The notes under the pieces are model-generated. The model was not told the DNA's origin, did not search any database, and saw nothing but the letters and a program-made list of their open reading frames with translations. DNA of 64,000 bases from Fasciola hepatica (Eukaryota > Platyhelminthes > Trematoda > Plagiorchiida > Fasciolidae): positions 9,503,501-9,567,500 of the forward strand of contig CANUEZ040000020.1 in assembly GCA_948099385.1 (NCBI GenBank), read 5' to 3'. The position numbers and the translations under genes were made by a program. Below are positions 1 to 13,005 of this stretch, piece by piece. The first letter of the stretch is position 1, and each line of letters opens with the position of its first letter.

Positions 1-1002
1 TGCGAGCTGGTTGTTAGAGGCTTTCTGCTAACGATAACATATAAAAGACGCCATTCTATTAGTGATTTTCAGTGACAAGTGACATGACGAGTATGGAAGT
101 GAGACGGTTTTCCAACATCAGTTCAATGGTCAGATTCGATATTCGCAAATAATTTATGGGGAGCCGGAGATAGACCATAATGAACTGAAAATTCTACATA
201 TTAATGGTTTTAACAGTTTTGTCAGCGAACAATAAGAGCATCGAAGAGAAGAATAGAGACCGCATCAAGTTTCAGTAATCTTTTGACGGATGGATCTAAC
301 ACGGTAATTAGCGAACAAGTGGGTTAAAATTATATCTACGAACCACAACAAGCTTTTCCCGAGGACCAAATTGCTTCGCTATAACAGGCAAAATGTAAGC
401 GAACATAAAGCCCAAAAAAGTGCAAAACAAATGGCCACTATCTTTTGTGCACCATCGTTTCTTTGGGTACTGCCCATTGGCTAAGTAGATGACGGTTAGT
501 CGAATGGATATCTCCCTGTACGATTGCCGAATAACACCTTTCACAAAAGTGGATGCCGCCTATGACACCCAGAGAGCATGTTTAAACCGAAGGCTATCAT
601 TGAAAAATTGTCTTTGAGTAGATCGTGAGGTGAGATAGTCTCCCCCTACTGTATCTTAAACCCTTCTCCGTATTCTATTGGCTGGGTATTGTGTAGTGAG
701 CAAAAACAATACACGAGCAGATCTCAATGAAAATCTAACGATCAGCCAATACTAAACATCATACACAGCTTCGTTCATATCTATTTGTTGAAATTAATCC
801 TCGTGTTTTTTCTCGGAAACGAAAAACATTTCCATATATAGACCGGTGGACGAAGAGTAGGCGTGCTTTTGTATAAACTGGTTTTGAACTTGCTATCTAC
901 ACTATGCAAGTGAATAACGGATAGCGTGCATTTGTTAGCGGAAGACCGGTAGTTAAATTCTGATGAACAGAAAAACTCGCAAAAGACTGAAGCGAGATCA
1001 CA
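1..1002. other. No feature recognised
   Basis: Only short frames without domain resemblance. No repeat family recognised. Confidence 0.6.
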
Positions 1003-1490
1003 GCAGGGTTAGGCTGCACAATTTGTATCCGGATAGATTTCACTATCTCTCATCAAGTGCATACTGGAGATAATATACTAATACACGTTACAATAAAAAA
1101 TATCATTCCCGGTGATAAGTTCACCAACGTCATATTTTTACGAGGAAGACGCCGGGTAAGCGGACAACTCATTTTGCTTGCACAGACTAGGCTTCCATCT
1201 TTGGATCGCAATGGCTTTGGAAAACAATAGTAGACGTGAATCGGTTGCAGAAAGTAGTTGTGCGGTCTTGTCTGCAACCGGTTTTCCGAAGCCATTGCGA
1301 TCCAAAGATGGAAGCTTGGTTTGAGTTATTCTTTTCCCTGGCGTCGTCCTGGTAAAACATGACGTTTGTGAACTTATCACCAATAAAGCTTTTTCGCTGT
1401 TGTAATTTTTATTATCATACTATCTTTAGTATGAACGTGATGAGATGCAGTGAAATTTATCCGGATACAAATTGTTCAACCTAACCCTGC
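1003..1490. repeat. 490-bp foldback palindrome with about 220-bp arms
   Basis: Arms 1003-1225 and 1281-1490 are inverted copies separated by about 55 bp. The spacer itself has a shorter stem (cggttgcaga at 1239, its complement at 1271). Outer ends both read GCAGGGTTAGG inward. Longest matching blocks are around the tggatcgcaatggctt motif and the ttgtatccggata motif. Divergence between the arms and absence of an obvious flanking duplication suggest an old foldback or MITE-type DNA element. It has no coding capacity; open frames inside it are mirror images of each other. Confidence 0.85.
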
Positions 1491-1654
1491 AATGTTCCCC
1501 TTTCAGGTTCATGTCAGGATAAGGTTCCTTCGAAACAGATTACTCAGAATGGGATAAGAAAAGTGTTTTATGTATCCGCGGACTTTTACTCATAAGTGGC
1601 GCGTGCCTAAGGGTATTCAGATTTACGGTTAGAGTGCACGCATGCACGCTTGCA

Positions 1655-1678
1655 CGCACACACACACACACACACACA
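1655..1678. repeat. (CA)n microsatellite
   Basis: About 12 CA units, preceded by a degenerate gcacgcatgcacgcttgcac tract. Confidence 0.95.
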
Positions 1679-2086
1679 GGTCCATATGAATACTTGTTAG
1701 TAGAAAGCCGATACTGGTACATTGTACATAGTCCGCGAGTGTCGTGCCATTATTATTTACGACCTAGTATAATCCACTTCGAAAATCGATCGAAGACTAA
1801 CCATTTGGGATTGGAAAATGGCGTGCTAACCAAATGTGGCGGTCGGTTTCGCCCGAGAACAAGTATAACAACAACAAAACCAAACGATTTGGTCCCTATA
1901 GTTGTCGCCACGTAGACAAATTTAGTGGCATCTGTCTGGATATATCTAAACGTCACGTAGAGAGGAAGAGGCAAAACCACACACTCTGTTTCTTTGTATT
2001 TCCGCGTTTGTTTCAAACTTCAGTGACTTCGCTGGAAAATGATATTTGGGTTCTGTTTCCTAATCTGCGATTATTTTACAATCTTG

Positions 2087-2089
<3 letters not shown>

Positions 2090-2142
<53 letters not shown>
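2090..2142. repeat. (AT)n microsatellite
   Basis: About 26 AT units. Open frames through it encode only Tyr-Ile repeats and are artefacts. Confidence 0.95.
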
Positions 2143-2148
<6 letters not shown>

Positions 2149-3765
2149 TGGAGAACCGGCGGACCAAGTGTTTGATGTTGTCGCTGTTTTGGTTGTATGG
2201 CTGGTTTTCCACGATCGTGTTGTACGGCTCACTCCTGAAAAAACTGCGAATGACCCCAGGGAGGATCTATTAGTATTGAAAGTTTAAAAGAAATCAGAAC
2301 AGCAAGCCAACTTTTATTCGCAATTTACCTCTTGATTGTTCAATCAGTTCATGTCCGCACAGATGAAATAATCTGTGATCAAAGTTTCAATATTGTTCCT
2401 TTTTCTGTGAACTGAAGGCTGATGTTTCCGATAAAGTGTTCTCACGGCTATACTTTCGTGATTGTGACCTCTCAGCTAGGTCTGATACTTACCTAATGTA
2501 AAATATCAGCAAATAAATGCAGTCATGTTAGTGACTTTTTTGACCGCATGTGTGCACATGAATTCAGTGAAACGGTATGGTCCGTAACATCAAAGACCCC
2601 CATGCACTCTGTGAAGCGACCGGCAACCATAACCCTTAGATTTTTAGGACAGTCTTACAAGGTTCCAACAGCTGTCTACCAATGTTGGCAAATTATACCG
2701 AATCAATACCCAACTCAATACCCAACTCAATAGGGAAAATTATAGAGATCCCTATGAAGACATTCCACTTACTTTATGAAGTATTTGCAGGTGCACTCCA
2801 TTGGCAGTGAGTCATAAAGGTGTCTGAAACTCAGATTGCGGAATTGTGATAGCCGTGAGTTGCAATTAAGACACCCAGTCTAACCATCGGCAGGGCGCGT
2901 CAGTTAAACTCCACTGGGAATAGTGCTCCTAATCACTGAATGGCCACATCCACCGTGATCACTCCGTTCACCTATCGACTACTGAGAAGGATTTATTTTC
3001 AAGTGCTGAGAAAGGGTAGTTTCAATGGCTAACGGTGCTAACACTTCACTAATAAATACTGCATAAAAACTCATTACCCTATTTCTAAACTAAAGTTGAC
3101 TTATCAAGCAAGTTTAGCTGTTTATTTTAGCATTTACTCGTGAGACAGTTTTGAGTCATAAGTTACGCCATCATTAGTTAAATGGTAAGGTATATGATTC
3201 GATCACTGCCTCTTCCCTAGGCACTGAATCCATCAGAGCTCTGACACACGGTTTTTTGCTCGTTATGGTCAGAGGAATAGAGGTATTGAGCTCATGCAAT
3301 AAACTAAGGAATGTAGACAATCCTACTTGGTTCCTTTGAGGGTGACAGTCCGAAAATTTTTATTCTAATGTCTATTGGTTGTTTCCGTTAAGGGAGGCTA
3401 TTTGTGACTGAATCGTTAGTCAGACCCATAGTAGTGAAATTAAATTTGTCCGCGGGATTTTTTGTACAACACATTGGACCTAGATATTGAGGAAACAATC
3501 AGATCTGTAAAATAAAATGATACCATTAGATTTGTGCAACACGACATTTTTCACAATTTCCCGACCATTCAGTACTGATCTTTCTCCTGTACATCACTTT
3601 CTGATAGTGCTCTTCAAAGTAAGCTCATCCTAAATATGTAATTGTATTAGTGAGATGAAGTTAAAAAGAACAGGCTTCTTCACAATGGTCTTGTTCACGT
3701 TGTCACAAAAACCATTTACAATGGATTCTGGAATAGAATGTGTTGTTGGCACGAGGAGACAGAAT

Positions 3766-3883
3766 CTTATGTAATGGAAAATCCATTTGCATTTTTCACA
3801 TCGAAAATACGAAAGCCGCTAGCCGGATCGCGGCGTTCGACTTTTCGATGTGAAAAATGCAAGTGGATTTTCCATTACATAAT
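3766..3883. repeat. MITE-like hairpin with about 42-bp arms
   Basis: Near-perfect inverted arms at 3766-3807 and 3842-3883 around a 34-bp GC-rich loop. The inner arm core (tgcatttttcacatcgaaaa) recurs in diverged form in the element at 31941-32100, so this looks like a dispersed short foldback family and not a chance hairpin. Confidence 0.8.
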
Positions 3884-6494
3884 TCTGAAATACCTTAAGA
3901 CAAAAACTTTACGGAATCAAGATTTTGCAGATGTCTCGGAAAAGCGTCATCTGTGAAGCATTCACAAAGATTGATAGTAATGGTCAAAACCAACCTGATT
4001 GTCATGACTAGGCTTGGTGATATGAAATCTATATCCACACCGTCCGTTCGTACGCCTTCTCAGGTCCGGGGAACACTTTGACTTATGGACTAGTTCGTCG
4101 CGCATTGTTAACGCTCGACTCATTACAGAAAAAAAACACCGAAGTACTGTACAGTTGTTTCATCCGAACCATTTGGTATCATCGTCATCATCATCATGAG
4201 TAGTGCTCGCATACCAAGCCTCTTGGTTGGGACTTGTATCTCCAGGTTGGAAGATTGTGAATACAACAAGCCTTGCCACCAGCCTACCCAGAACTGACTC
4301 TCAACGGTCATTTTAGATCCAATAACACATAATACCGTGCCCTTTCGTCAGTGGTTTTTGCATGGTAGCATTCCGTTATCCGCACGGCGATAGACCCCTG
4401 CCGTTGACGTCTTCTTCGGTGGATAGGCTGATTTATACTGATAATGATTCCCAACAAGATGGAGGAAACAATCGCGCTTCCGTGATTTTCAGTGTCCAGT
4501 TGTGAGCATTAATAAGGCACGACGGGTCACTTCACGATAAGCCCTTTTATGAGCCCGGCATAGGGTGGATTTTCGAAACTGGAACTGAATCTTCCATAGC
4601 GTAAAACATGACTTTCCAAGTTACGGGAGCCATGGCTAAAGTTAAGTTCTATTGTCCGAATTTTGTTGTACCGAGTATCAGCAACGATTCCCGGCTGTAA
4701 TGCACGAGATTTTATACTTCTTCCCTCCAGATATCCGTGTGGAGTTGTTGTGCAGATAAGCCCACAGCCTTCCAACTGAATATACGCAACTGTTCTAAAC
4801 TAGGTCCTGAACAGTAGATCGAGTAGTAAATAACAATAGGAAGTGAGTGGGAACCGATAAAATACAGCTTCCTGTTCTCTAAATTTCAAGTAAGGGCGTG
4901 GCTCATTACTGTTTCTCCACCTACTATGATTTTCAAACTTAAATGCTCTTGTTTTCAGCTTATTTTTTTCAGTTACAAATATTATTGGATAAAGTTTTGG
5001 AATAACTCCCTAAATTGGTGATCAAATGGGATGGATAATTCGTAAATCGATTTGAAATCAATTTATCCTTGATTCGATTCCGTGAAAATGCTTGTCAAGT
5101 TCATTATACGGATCTAAGGGGAGTACTTATGAATGAAATTTCTTTTAGCAATTAACTTTCCCTGTTTAGATGCGTCCTTCAGTTTACACACTGAGGGTGC
5201 TACAAGAATGGATCATTTTTGTCAAACTTCCGTCCTGTGATCTTGAGGTGGTGCAACTTCGTGCAAGAAAACAACCACAACGCCTTACTTTTTCCCACAG
5301 AAAACGAATGTCATATACTTTAAGCTCCCTCGTTATTTTTCAGAACTAGGTTTCAACGTCAATACTTATGGAGGGATAGCTCAGTTGAAAACTTTTGAGG
5401 TCTTTTTTAATCTTTTTTATTCTGCATCTAACCGTCAGAACAAATTGCGTAATCACTTGGTCATACTGGGCCGTTGTGGAAGCTCCGGCTAACTGGTCGT
5501 GACACTCGAAGTGGAGAATCACTTACAAGGGTCCATCAGACCAAGCGCAGTGGTTTGGCAGGTGGTGCAGAACTGTCGAGCATCAATTTTTCCAGCGTAA
5601 CCCATCGGCAAACTACTTTCCCAGAATTGTGTACGTGTGTGCTTGCGTGCGTGTATGCACCCTCGCTAAGAACTTGGTAACGTGTATCATGCAAAACTTA
5701 CAAGTTTTATGTACATGCACTCGGGATGAATCGTTGTAAATTTATACTGATTTTCACAGAATATGCTGGGACAAAAATGCCTCCGACAACAAAACGTTTT
5801 CATCGTGGTCTGGTGCGATGAAAACATGAGGATAATAAGGAATGATGGGACAAATATGAACTGGTCATTCCGAGATCGATTTGAAGTGCATCGACAAAAT
5901 GACATTTTTATCGTGCATCATAATTTGGGGAATAGGCATCACTTCCGGATGAGTAAACGATAGCAGATCGGATTTTTAACTATCCCTCAGATTCTTGCAT
6001 GGAAGAAAGTTGAGATATGATTAAAAGCATTGTGGTTATCCACTTCTCTTTTCGGATTTCCAAAGGAATGTTGGTAAGATTGTACGAAACGAATCAACTC
6101 AAAGACGGAATGGAGTTTACGACAGTGAATTTTGTCTAGGTGGAATACCTGTAGTGGAAATGTTGAAGGAAAAACCAGAAACACATTAGTATACGGGGAT
6201 TCTCAGCAAGGAGGAAACAGCTGTACAAGCTTCCATAGCTTTGAGTGGTAAGATGAGCGTCGAATCTGTATGATGAATCATATTATACAAGTCTAATTTC
6301 CCACTACTAAAGTATACTCCGCAGCCAAGATCTGCAAGTTGTTTACTATGAAATACCTTCGCTGATTTCGGGCCACTAATGAGAAGCCATTCACCACAGC
6401 AGTCTATTGCCGTGCGGGAAAAGGGGTTGTTACCTTTCAAAGCCATTGACGGAAGGGTGCTCCATCATTTAGCTTGTATGTTCGACAAACCACT
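3884..6494. other. No gene recognised
   Basis: Short frames only. A small hairpin (gttttcatcg / cgatgaaaac) lies near 5798-5825. GT-rich stretch at about 5631-5660. Confidence 0.55.
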
Positions 6495-6580
6495 TGGAGC
6501 CAGCCCAGAGAGCTTGATGGTTAGTTGTCCTACTCACAATAGTCCCCCCCCCCCCGGGTTCAAGTCCCGCTGGGGGGGGA
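6495..6580 (+). mobile_element. tRNA-like SINE head with poly(C)/poly(G)
   Basis: gcttgatggttagttgtcc resembles an A box and gggttcaagtcccgc a B box. Between and after them are a run of 12 C (6543-6554) and a run of 8 G, which make a slippage-prone hairpin. Probably SINE-derived. Confidence 0.4.
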
Positions 6581-9339
6581 GCTCAGTAGACGTGCACTGC
6601 TGATGATTCCTGATAAGGATGAAACAGCTTAACAACGCTTTCCCGGTCATCAGCGGTGAGTTGAGAGTTGGTACTGAATAAAGAATCACGTTATTATACT
6701 GTGGTTGTTGAAACCAATCAGCAAGCTATTTGTTACACTTAAGATTCTGCTTCTAAAATTTCTCTTGTTTGATTTTTTGATAAAAAAAAATGAAAATCCT
6801 TGTCTTAATCCATCGAACCTGGTCAGTAGACTGGACCGTACTGGTTTGCTAGTCAAAATAGAGCTAGTTGCAGTTAAGCACTCGTTTTTGCGAAACATTC
6901 TGCACATAGTGGATTAATCACAATATGAACATAAAGCCAATTCCGCATTGTTCTCTATCAAGGAAAGGTACACCCATGCCTTTTTGTTCCATGGCACCCT
7001 ATTCCAATGGAACACAGATCTCGCATATTTGCTTCTAGGAGACCACAAATAATGTTACTCTCCGAGTAAAAAGCTTTCAAATTGTATCTGATTGGACGAT
7101 TAGCCATACGCTAACTTACCACTTAATTTACAGTTTAAAGCTTTGGAATAATGATGCTCATAAATTGAGTACGCATATGAATTTATGTTCTATTTCGCAT
7201 ACTCCTGACAGAAAACTGTTTATCCAGGACATTGCAGTAGCTCCATGAAGAGAAGTCTGGAGGCTTTTGAGAAAAAGCTGTTGCCTTCAGCAGTTCCTGT
7301 GCTAAAACCAACATAGTAGCCGGTTGTAGACAGAACCAATTGTGTATAACACAAACAGTATTCAACAGTATCGCGTAGAAAGGTTAGAAACAGCTTATAA
7401 GAACAGTTTGGTGAGTATGTTTGCGGTAAAGACGGAAGTCGAGCGTCGGTAACACTTCAGTATCCTTTTCGGTTTGGATGTGTCACAGAAAGTTTATCGC
7501 CACTGGTGTCTGACTTGTATAAATCTGATCATCAAATCTGAGCGATGAATTTTGAACGTCGCTATCTCCGGTCAACAAAGAAACAGTGAACAGCAAAGCG
7601 GTGGATCCCGGCTCGGTTTACGTACGTCATCTATTAAAGCCATATATGGCCCAATAATCTCTTGGTCTCAGAGTCATTTTCACTAATTCTGCAATGCAGT
7701 ACATGGAGCACTTTGTGATTATCCGTGTACTTATTTTACTAGGCAAGTGAATTCGCTTATACCAAGTGACTGAAAGCTTAGCGAAAGCCGACAGATGATT
7801 GGCAAAAAACAATATAGTCTGGATGATCCAGTGCGGTGTGCGGTTTACCAACGCGAGATAAACTATTGGAATGCTCACAAAATGCACACCTACGAAGAGA
7901 CGTTTTACGAAAAGATGTTTTTGTCATCGCCATCGTACAGCAGTCAAACCCCTTTTTCTGTATTGCATTAGACATCAGTCAAAACTGAGGATTTTATCAA
8001 GTAGTATCACAGACCTTCCACGTGTTCGTACAAAACTCACAGACCAAATCAAATGCCTTCAGAATTCAAATTGATCAGGGGGATTTCTGGTGGGATGGGG
8101 TGTCTAAATAAGCCTCTCAAAATGTTTCTTCTTTGACCACCAAGGAAAGACCTTTAAATAGTTTATCTGTTTTCAGATTTAAGAAGTATTTGAACACCCC
8201 AACGATCTGTTGATACCATGTATACGGGAATTTTAATGTGGGTGATAGCATTTCTTTGGGATGAACGTGGGCGATGATAAAATAGTGCGAAACTGAATTT
8301 TGCGGACAAAAGTGAAAATAAATCACAGAAAGTATGACCAAAAGCGGGCTTATCATAAATTTTCCAGGACTACAACTTTCAAAGAATGAAAAACGCCGGT
8401 TGAACAAAGTTTGACATCGATTGCTTACTTTACACCTCGAGTATCCTCGGGGCTTTTACCACTAAGAAGAAAACCCTGGTACATTCCCCCCCCCCATACT
8501 TGGAGCTCTAGTACGGTTCGACCAGAGATAAGGAAACCTTCTTTCTTGCTTTTTTAAAAGCTATTCAAAAATAATTTTTTTTTAAACATGATGCATTTCC
8601 ATAAGCTTGTGACGAACAACTTTTGGTGAACGAATTTGTGGAAAATGTCTTGTTGCATCACTTTGAACTAAGTCTCCATTTATTTCACAGCCTGACTGTA
8701 TCAAAACCGCAAAACTGGTAGCTTGTAATAGTAATGACAGGATCAGAAAAAGGGGAAACGTTGGCTTTCCAACAAGGACAATGTTTTTCTGTTTTTTAAG
8801 CCTTCCCAATTATTTTGAGTTTGTTTCGTGTTTTTGCAAGAATATTCGGAGACTCGTGGTTTTCCTCAAGGAAGTTACACAAAATTCACATAAATGCGCC
8901 TGATTCTGTAACCCGCCTTAAAATGTTGCGCCGCAACCCTAAATCCTTGTGCTTCTCCAGTGTATGAAGCTTTTGGTCGTTTTGCATTGGGATGCCTAGT
9001 ATACGGGACACATACTGAGCTCGACTAAACAAAAGTCGTCACTTTCTCCGAGACGATTTTTCATCTCCCGATTATATTATTCACCTTTTTATTGCCTAAT
9101 ATCACTAATTAAACAAAACCTTTGAATAATTTGCACCACGATTCTAGTAGTCCTTGCGAAAAAATCGAATCACAACATGTTAAAATTGGTCTCAGAATAA
9201 AACTCAGCAACACTAAATAAATAAATAATTGTGGGATACTTCGTCTTTCAGTGAAATATAACGGTCTAGGTCATTTTCAGCGCCGTTCTATTACTTCAGT
9301 GCATTATCTGCTTCCTTTTATTGCACAATAGTAAAATAA
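6581..9339. other. No gene recognised
   Basis: Short frames on both strands lack domain resemblance or splice-linked neighbours. Confidence 0.55.
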
Positions 9340-9490
9340 TATTTCCGGAAGGGTTCACGGCCGGTTATAGGCTGTAAACTGGGAAAGTGACAGGCAGCAG
9401 CTTTGCAAGGATTCGAACCACCCCTCTCCCGTACAGAAGCAGCAAAAGCCCACTCAAGATGACCGCGTTTGAACATTGCATGGAGGAGAC
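9340..9490 (-). mobile_element. tRNA-derived SINE, family B
   Basis: B box GGTGGTTCGAATCCTTGC on the minus strand, followed by CTGCTGCCTGTCACTTTCCC and ACCGGCCGTGAACCCTTCC. The same 3' body occurs at 22195-22320. Confidence 0.55.
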
Positions 9491-9582
9491 CGCTTGTGCT
9501 ATCTCCACCGTAGCAAGTTGAATTTGATGTGTGGATATCCATAATAAATTAGTCTGCACCCTTTTACACAAAATTTAAGGCC

Positions 9583-9650
9583 GCTATTATTATTATTATT
9601 AATTATCATTATTATTAATATTATTATTATTGTTATCACTGTTATTGCTG
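9583..9650. repeat. (ATT)n-type imperfect microsatellite
   Basis: Runs of tattattatt with interruptions, grading into ttgttatcactgttattgct. Confidence 0.9.
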
Positions 9651-9937
9651 TTGTCTTTGATGATCAAATGCTTGCTCAGGTAGTAGGTATATCGTTGACT
9701 GGATGCAAATAAAAAGGAGTCGCTCTGTCCTCACCTCTCTATAACTACTATACTTAATGCATTACAGTTTGTGTAGAAATGATATTTCCCCCCAATCACC
9801 GAGGGCTCCGTCGGGCCTCCACGATCAGGGTTAAAATCCGGGGGAATTCTCTGTTCAGTTTGGGTTGTGGGGGGAGTAATTTACTCACAGCGGCAATAAT
9901 TCACAAGGTATTGAATATTCTTAAAAGAGTGCACGCC

Positions 9938-10135
9938 GGGTGGTGATCATGTGCTTTAGATCGCTTACTTTCCATGTAGAAGGTCAAAGTTACGAATCGC
10001 ACTGCCGTCGGTCATTTTGGCGTCAAACCATAATCCACCGTCTTCGGGCTAGTTACGGCACTCGAAGTATTGAGAATTTATGTGGTCATCCGTCACTTCA
10101 AGCCACAGGGTCTGGTTGACATTTATACGTAACGG
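9938..10135 (+). mobile_element. tRNA-derived SINE, family A
   Basis: Begins with a tRNA-like head (ggtgatcatgtgctttagat, B box near ttacgaatcgc) and continues with the shared body (gtcggtcattttgg, then aatccaccgt). Diverged copy. Confidence 0.6.
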
Positions 10136-12914
10136 TGCGGTGGGTATTTGAGGCTATGCGGTGTATCTCTTTCACAGCACTCGTGAGCAGTCACGCAATA
10201 AAAATTCCAATATAAACCCATCACAAAGACATTTGATGACCCTTAACAGTGAGCTTCACATCAGTTCAACAAGGCATAATTTCCAACCTTCACTAAGCTT
10301 TTGAAGTTAGTCAACCGTAATGGATGACTATTTTGATTGCCTTTTTCCAGAAAAAGTATGGTGAAGCGAATGCACTACAAACAACCTCCTATTCTATCGG
10401 TTTGACTGGCTCAACTAGGATGTTCCTTTGAACTCTCCATCCTGCACACACCGGTCAGCGTTCCGAAGCCCAGTTGGATCTCCAATGGCTTGCTCCACCT
10501 ATGATTCTTAACAGGCCTGATGAAATAGCTGTGTCGTGGTGAATCGAGAACTTTTCAACAGAATATGAATCGCGCGTGATGCCTGCCAATTCACCTTTTT
10601 ATTTACTGAAAGAGAATAATTTGAATGTAGAAGCCAAAGGCAGGTTTGCACAAAGTATCCTGAACCGATTCACTGTATCCGTACACATTCACACTACAGT
10701 CAATGGAAATGGCTATATAGTCAGTAAAATAACCATTGATAACTATGGACACACTGAAATGAATGAAAAGGCATAAGATTGATGATAATAAGAATGGATT
10801 GAAATGAATGGTCGGTTACCGAAGTAAGGCCAAAATGATAAGCTACTCACGCTGTTTGCACAGTTCTGGTTGAGAATGGTGCGAGCCTCAGCATATCTCA
10901 GCAATCTCGTGTTTATGGTGTCATATATGACTCTTAGAAAATTTATCGGATTAACACAATGTTTTCACTCAATAAATGTGGTGTTATCGATCACAGGAGT
11001 GATTTTGTTTAGTTGACGAAGTCGTCAGTGTGAACTGGTTATCCGTCTCGTTTTGAAATGAAACAGGAATACGTTCAGCTATTGAATGACGCAACTGTCT
11101 CTCTGGTCTGCCTATGTAGTCAGCTAAGCGTGATCACTTAAACCGATGGGCTCAATTTGATTTGGTACAAGGAGTTAGCGGCTCTATCCCCAACAAGGTC
11201 GGTATCCTTGTGGTTATGGATGCCGCGACTGTATTCATTGTGATGTAAAGTAGTTTGGTGACTGAATTCAAGCCCTTACTAGTTATTTGACTGACGTCAT
11301 CACCTATGACAGTTAACAATGAAGTTTTCCAAGAACAATAATCACACCATCCGTACAACAGATGTAAGAAGCATTTTTGTTGATCTCGGCTTCTTCTATT
11401 CCACTAGTAACCATAAGCGTCTCATTATATCACTTGCAAGCCAACCAATGAAGGGACTAACAGACATCATTGTGCTGTGCAGAACGAGACAAGAATCAAA
11501 ATTATGGGCACTTCGTATTGATTTTTCAAAAGTTAGGAATGTTACTAAACTGTAAGCAAATAATTGTTTTGTAACTGTTCTTCTTGAGAACGAACCGGCA
11601 ACGCATCCTAGTTTATCAAATGATTGCCTATTTTTACTTTGGATCTATTTTTACATGACAAATTTTGCCTGATGCACAAGGTATTGATCAATGAAGATTC
11701 TTCGGTGTAAAAGGCTCCGCTCCGACTGACCAGCCGCTCAAATATCTGCGTGACTTGTGACTGCAACATTTGGTGAATCTTATCGCTCTCTAATAGGGCA
11801 CGGGGAAAGAAAAACCACAAATCCATTACTGCACTGGTTTTGGTAAAACAAAAATTAGAACTCTCGGTAGTGAATACACTTGTTTTTGGTGCTTCCCGAC
11901 TGGCTAAATACAGCACGTTTACAGGCACTGGAGTTAGGATAATAGAAAAAGAAAGTCTATGAACGTATTGACATTTAAGTGCACACATCGATACCGTGTC
12001 ATTTCTGTATCATGAGAGATATTTCATGGTGAAAACTGCCAAATACAGAGGGAATTATCGATTTTCCTTTGAGTTTCAATTACTCCAATTCCAATACTGA
12101 AAACAGATTGTTCGCTACGGACAGTTTCAATGTTTCAATCGGGTATTCTTAAGTGCCAAAGAAAATAGACTGATTTCGAAACTAGGACCAACCGGATTTT
12201 TCTCGGTGTAAGCTGATTACACTCGATCAGTTAGTGAAACCGTTTACCCCATAGTATTTTTCTGTTTTCTTTATTCTGAATACCTCGTGGAAGTTGTTAC
12301 TTTCCAAGCCGCAGAATGGAAGAATGTGCGAGTTTCACTACCATAAGTCGTAGAAAACAATACATGAGGCACACATGTCCTCCAAATGTATCAAATTAAG
12401 GTGAAAGTAAATCGGCCACAAGTTGTTTGAAGATAGTTTAAAGAGGTGCCAGCTCACTCAACTTGTTTTTTTTTTCTAATCGGCTTGGAGGAACTCACTA
12501 AATTTACGAAGTCACTTCTTCAAGTTTATCTTTGACATTTCATACTGAAATCAATATATGCTACTTCTATGTATGACGAAGTTAAAACAAAATGGACGTA
12601 CCCCCACCAACCATAGCCCTCAGTCGCCTGCAGGATACGCGCATCTCGTTAAAGTTAAACCGAAATAGGATCTTCTATGGCCTGACCGTAACCGAGATTC
12701 GTTTTTGGAGTTTGTGGAATTTAGTTAAAAAAACACGGATGTAACCGCTGTGAATTAACATCCTTACCTAGCGAAATAATAGGGTTCAATCAGGTTAGTA
12801 ATATTTATTTCATATATAATGAGTCATCATACAGTATCAGCTTTCCACTCACCAAAGCAAACCATGGATGCGATGTGCAGCTGTTTCGTCTGTCTTCTTA
12901 GGAATCATTTGCAA
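10136..12914. other. No gene recognised
   Basis: The longest open frame (minus strand 11988-11608, 126 codons) shows no family I know; its composition is not distinctive and no coupled exon was found. Confidence 0.5.
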
Positions 12915-13005
12915 TGCATATGCACCGCTCCCGAATCGGGACTCGGACCGTGGATGATGGATTTCTAGTCGAAATCCTTATCACCAGGCTAGACAGGCTG
13001 GCTCT
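12915..13005 (-). mobile_element. tRNA-like SINE head, family unclear
   Basis: Minus strand GTCTAGCCTGGTGATAAGGA, an anticodon-like stem (GGATTT / AAATCC) and CACGGTCCGAGTCCC. It folds tRNA-like but the T arm is imperfect, so it is a derived element and not a tRNA gene. Confidence 0.45.

Larger units (their letters stand above)
1491..3765. other. Non-coding, microsatellites only
   Basis: Apart from (CA)n and (AT)n nothing is recognised. A direct doublet atacccaactca occurs near 2707-2730. Confidence 0.55.

Noticed and set aside
1003..1490. CRISPR-like or regulatory palindrome
   Set aside because: There are only two inverted arms and no repeated spacer units; a foldback element fits.
11608..11988. 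126-codon minus-strand frame as a separate gene
   Set aside because: No recognised family, no partner exon and no distinctive composition; listed only as part of the unassigned region.
12915..13005. Candidate true tRNA gene
   Set aside because: The T arm is mismatched and the U33 position is not U; a SINE head explains it better.
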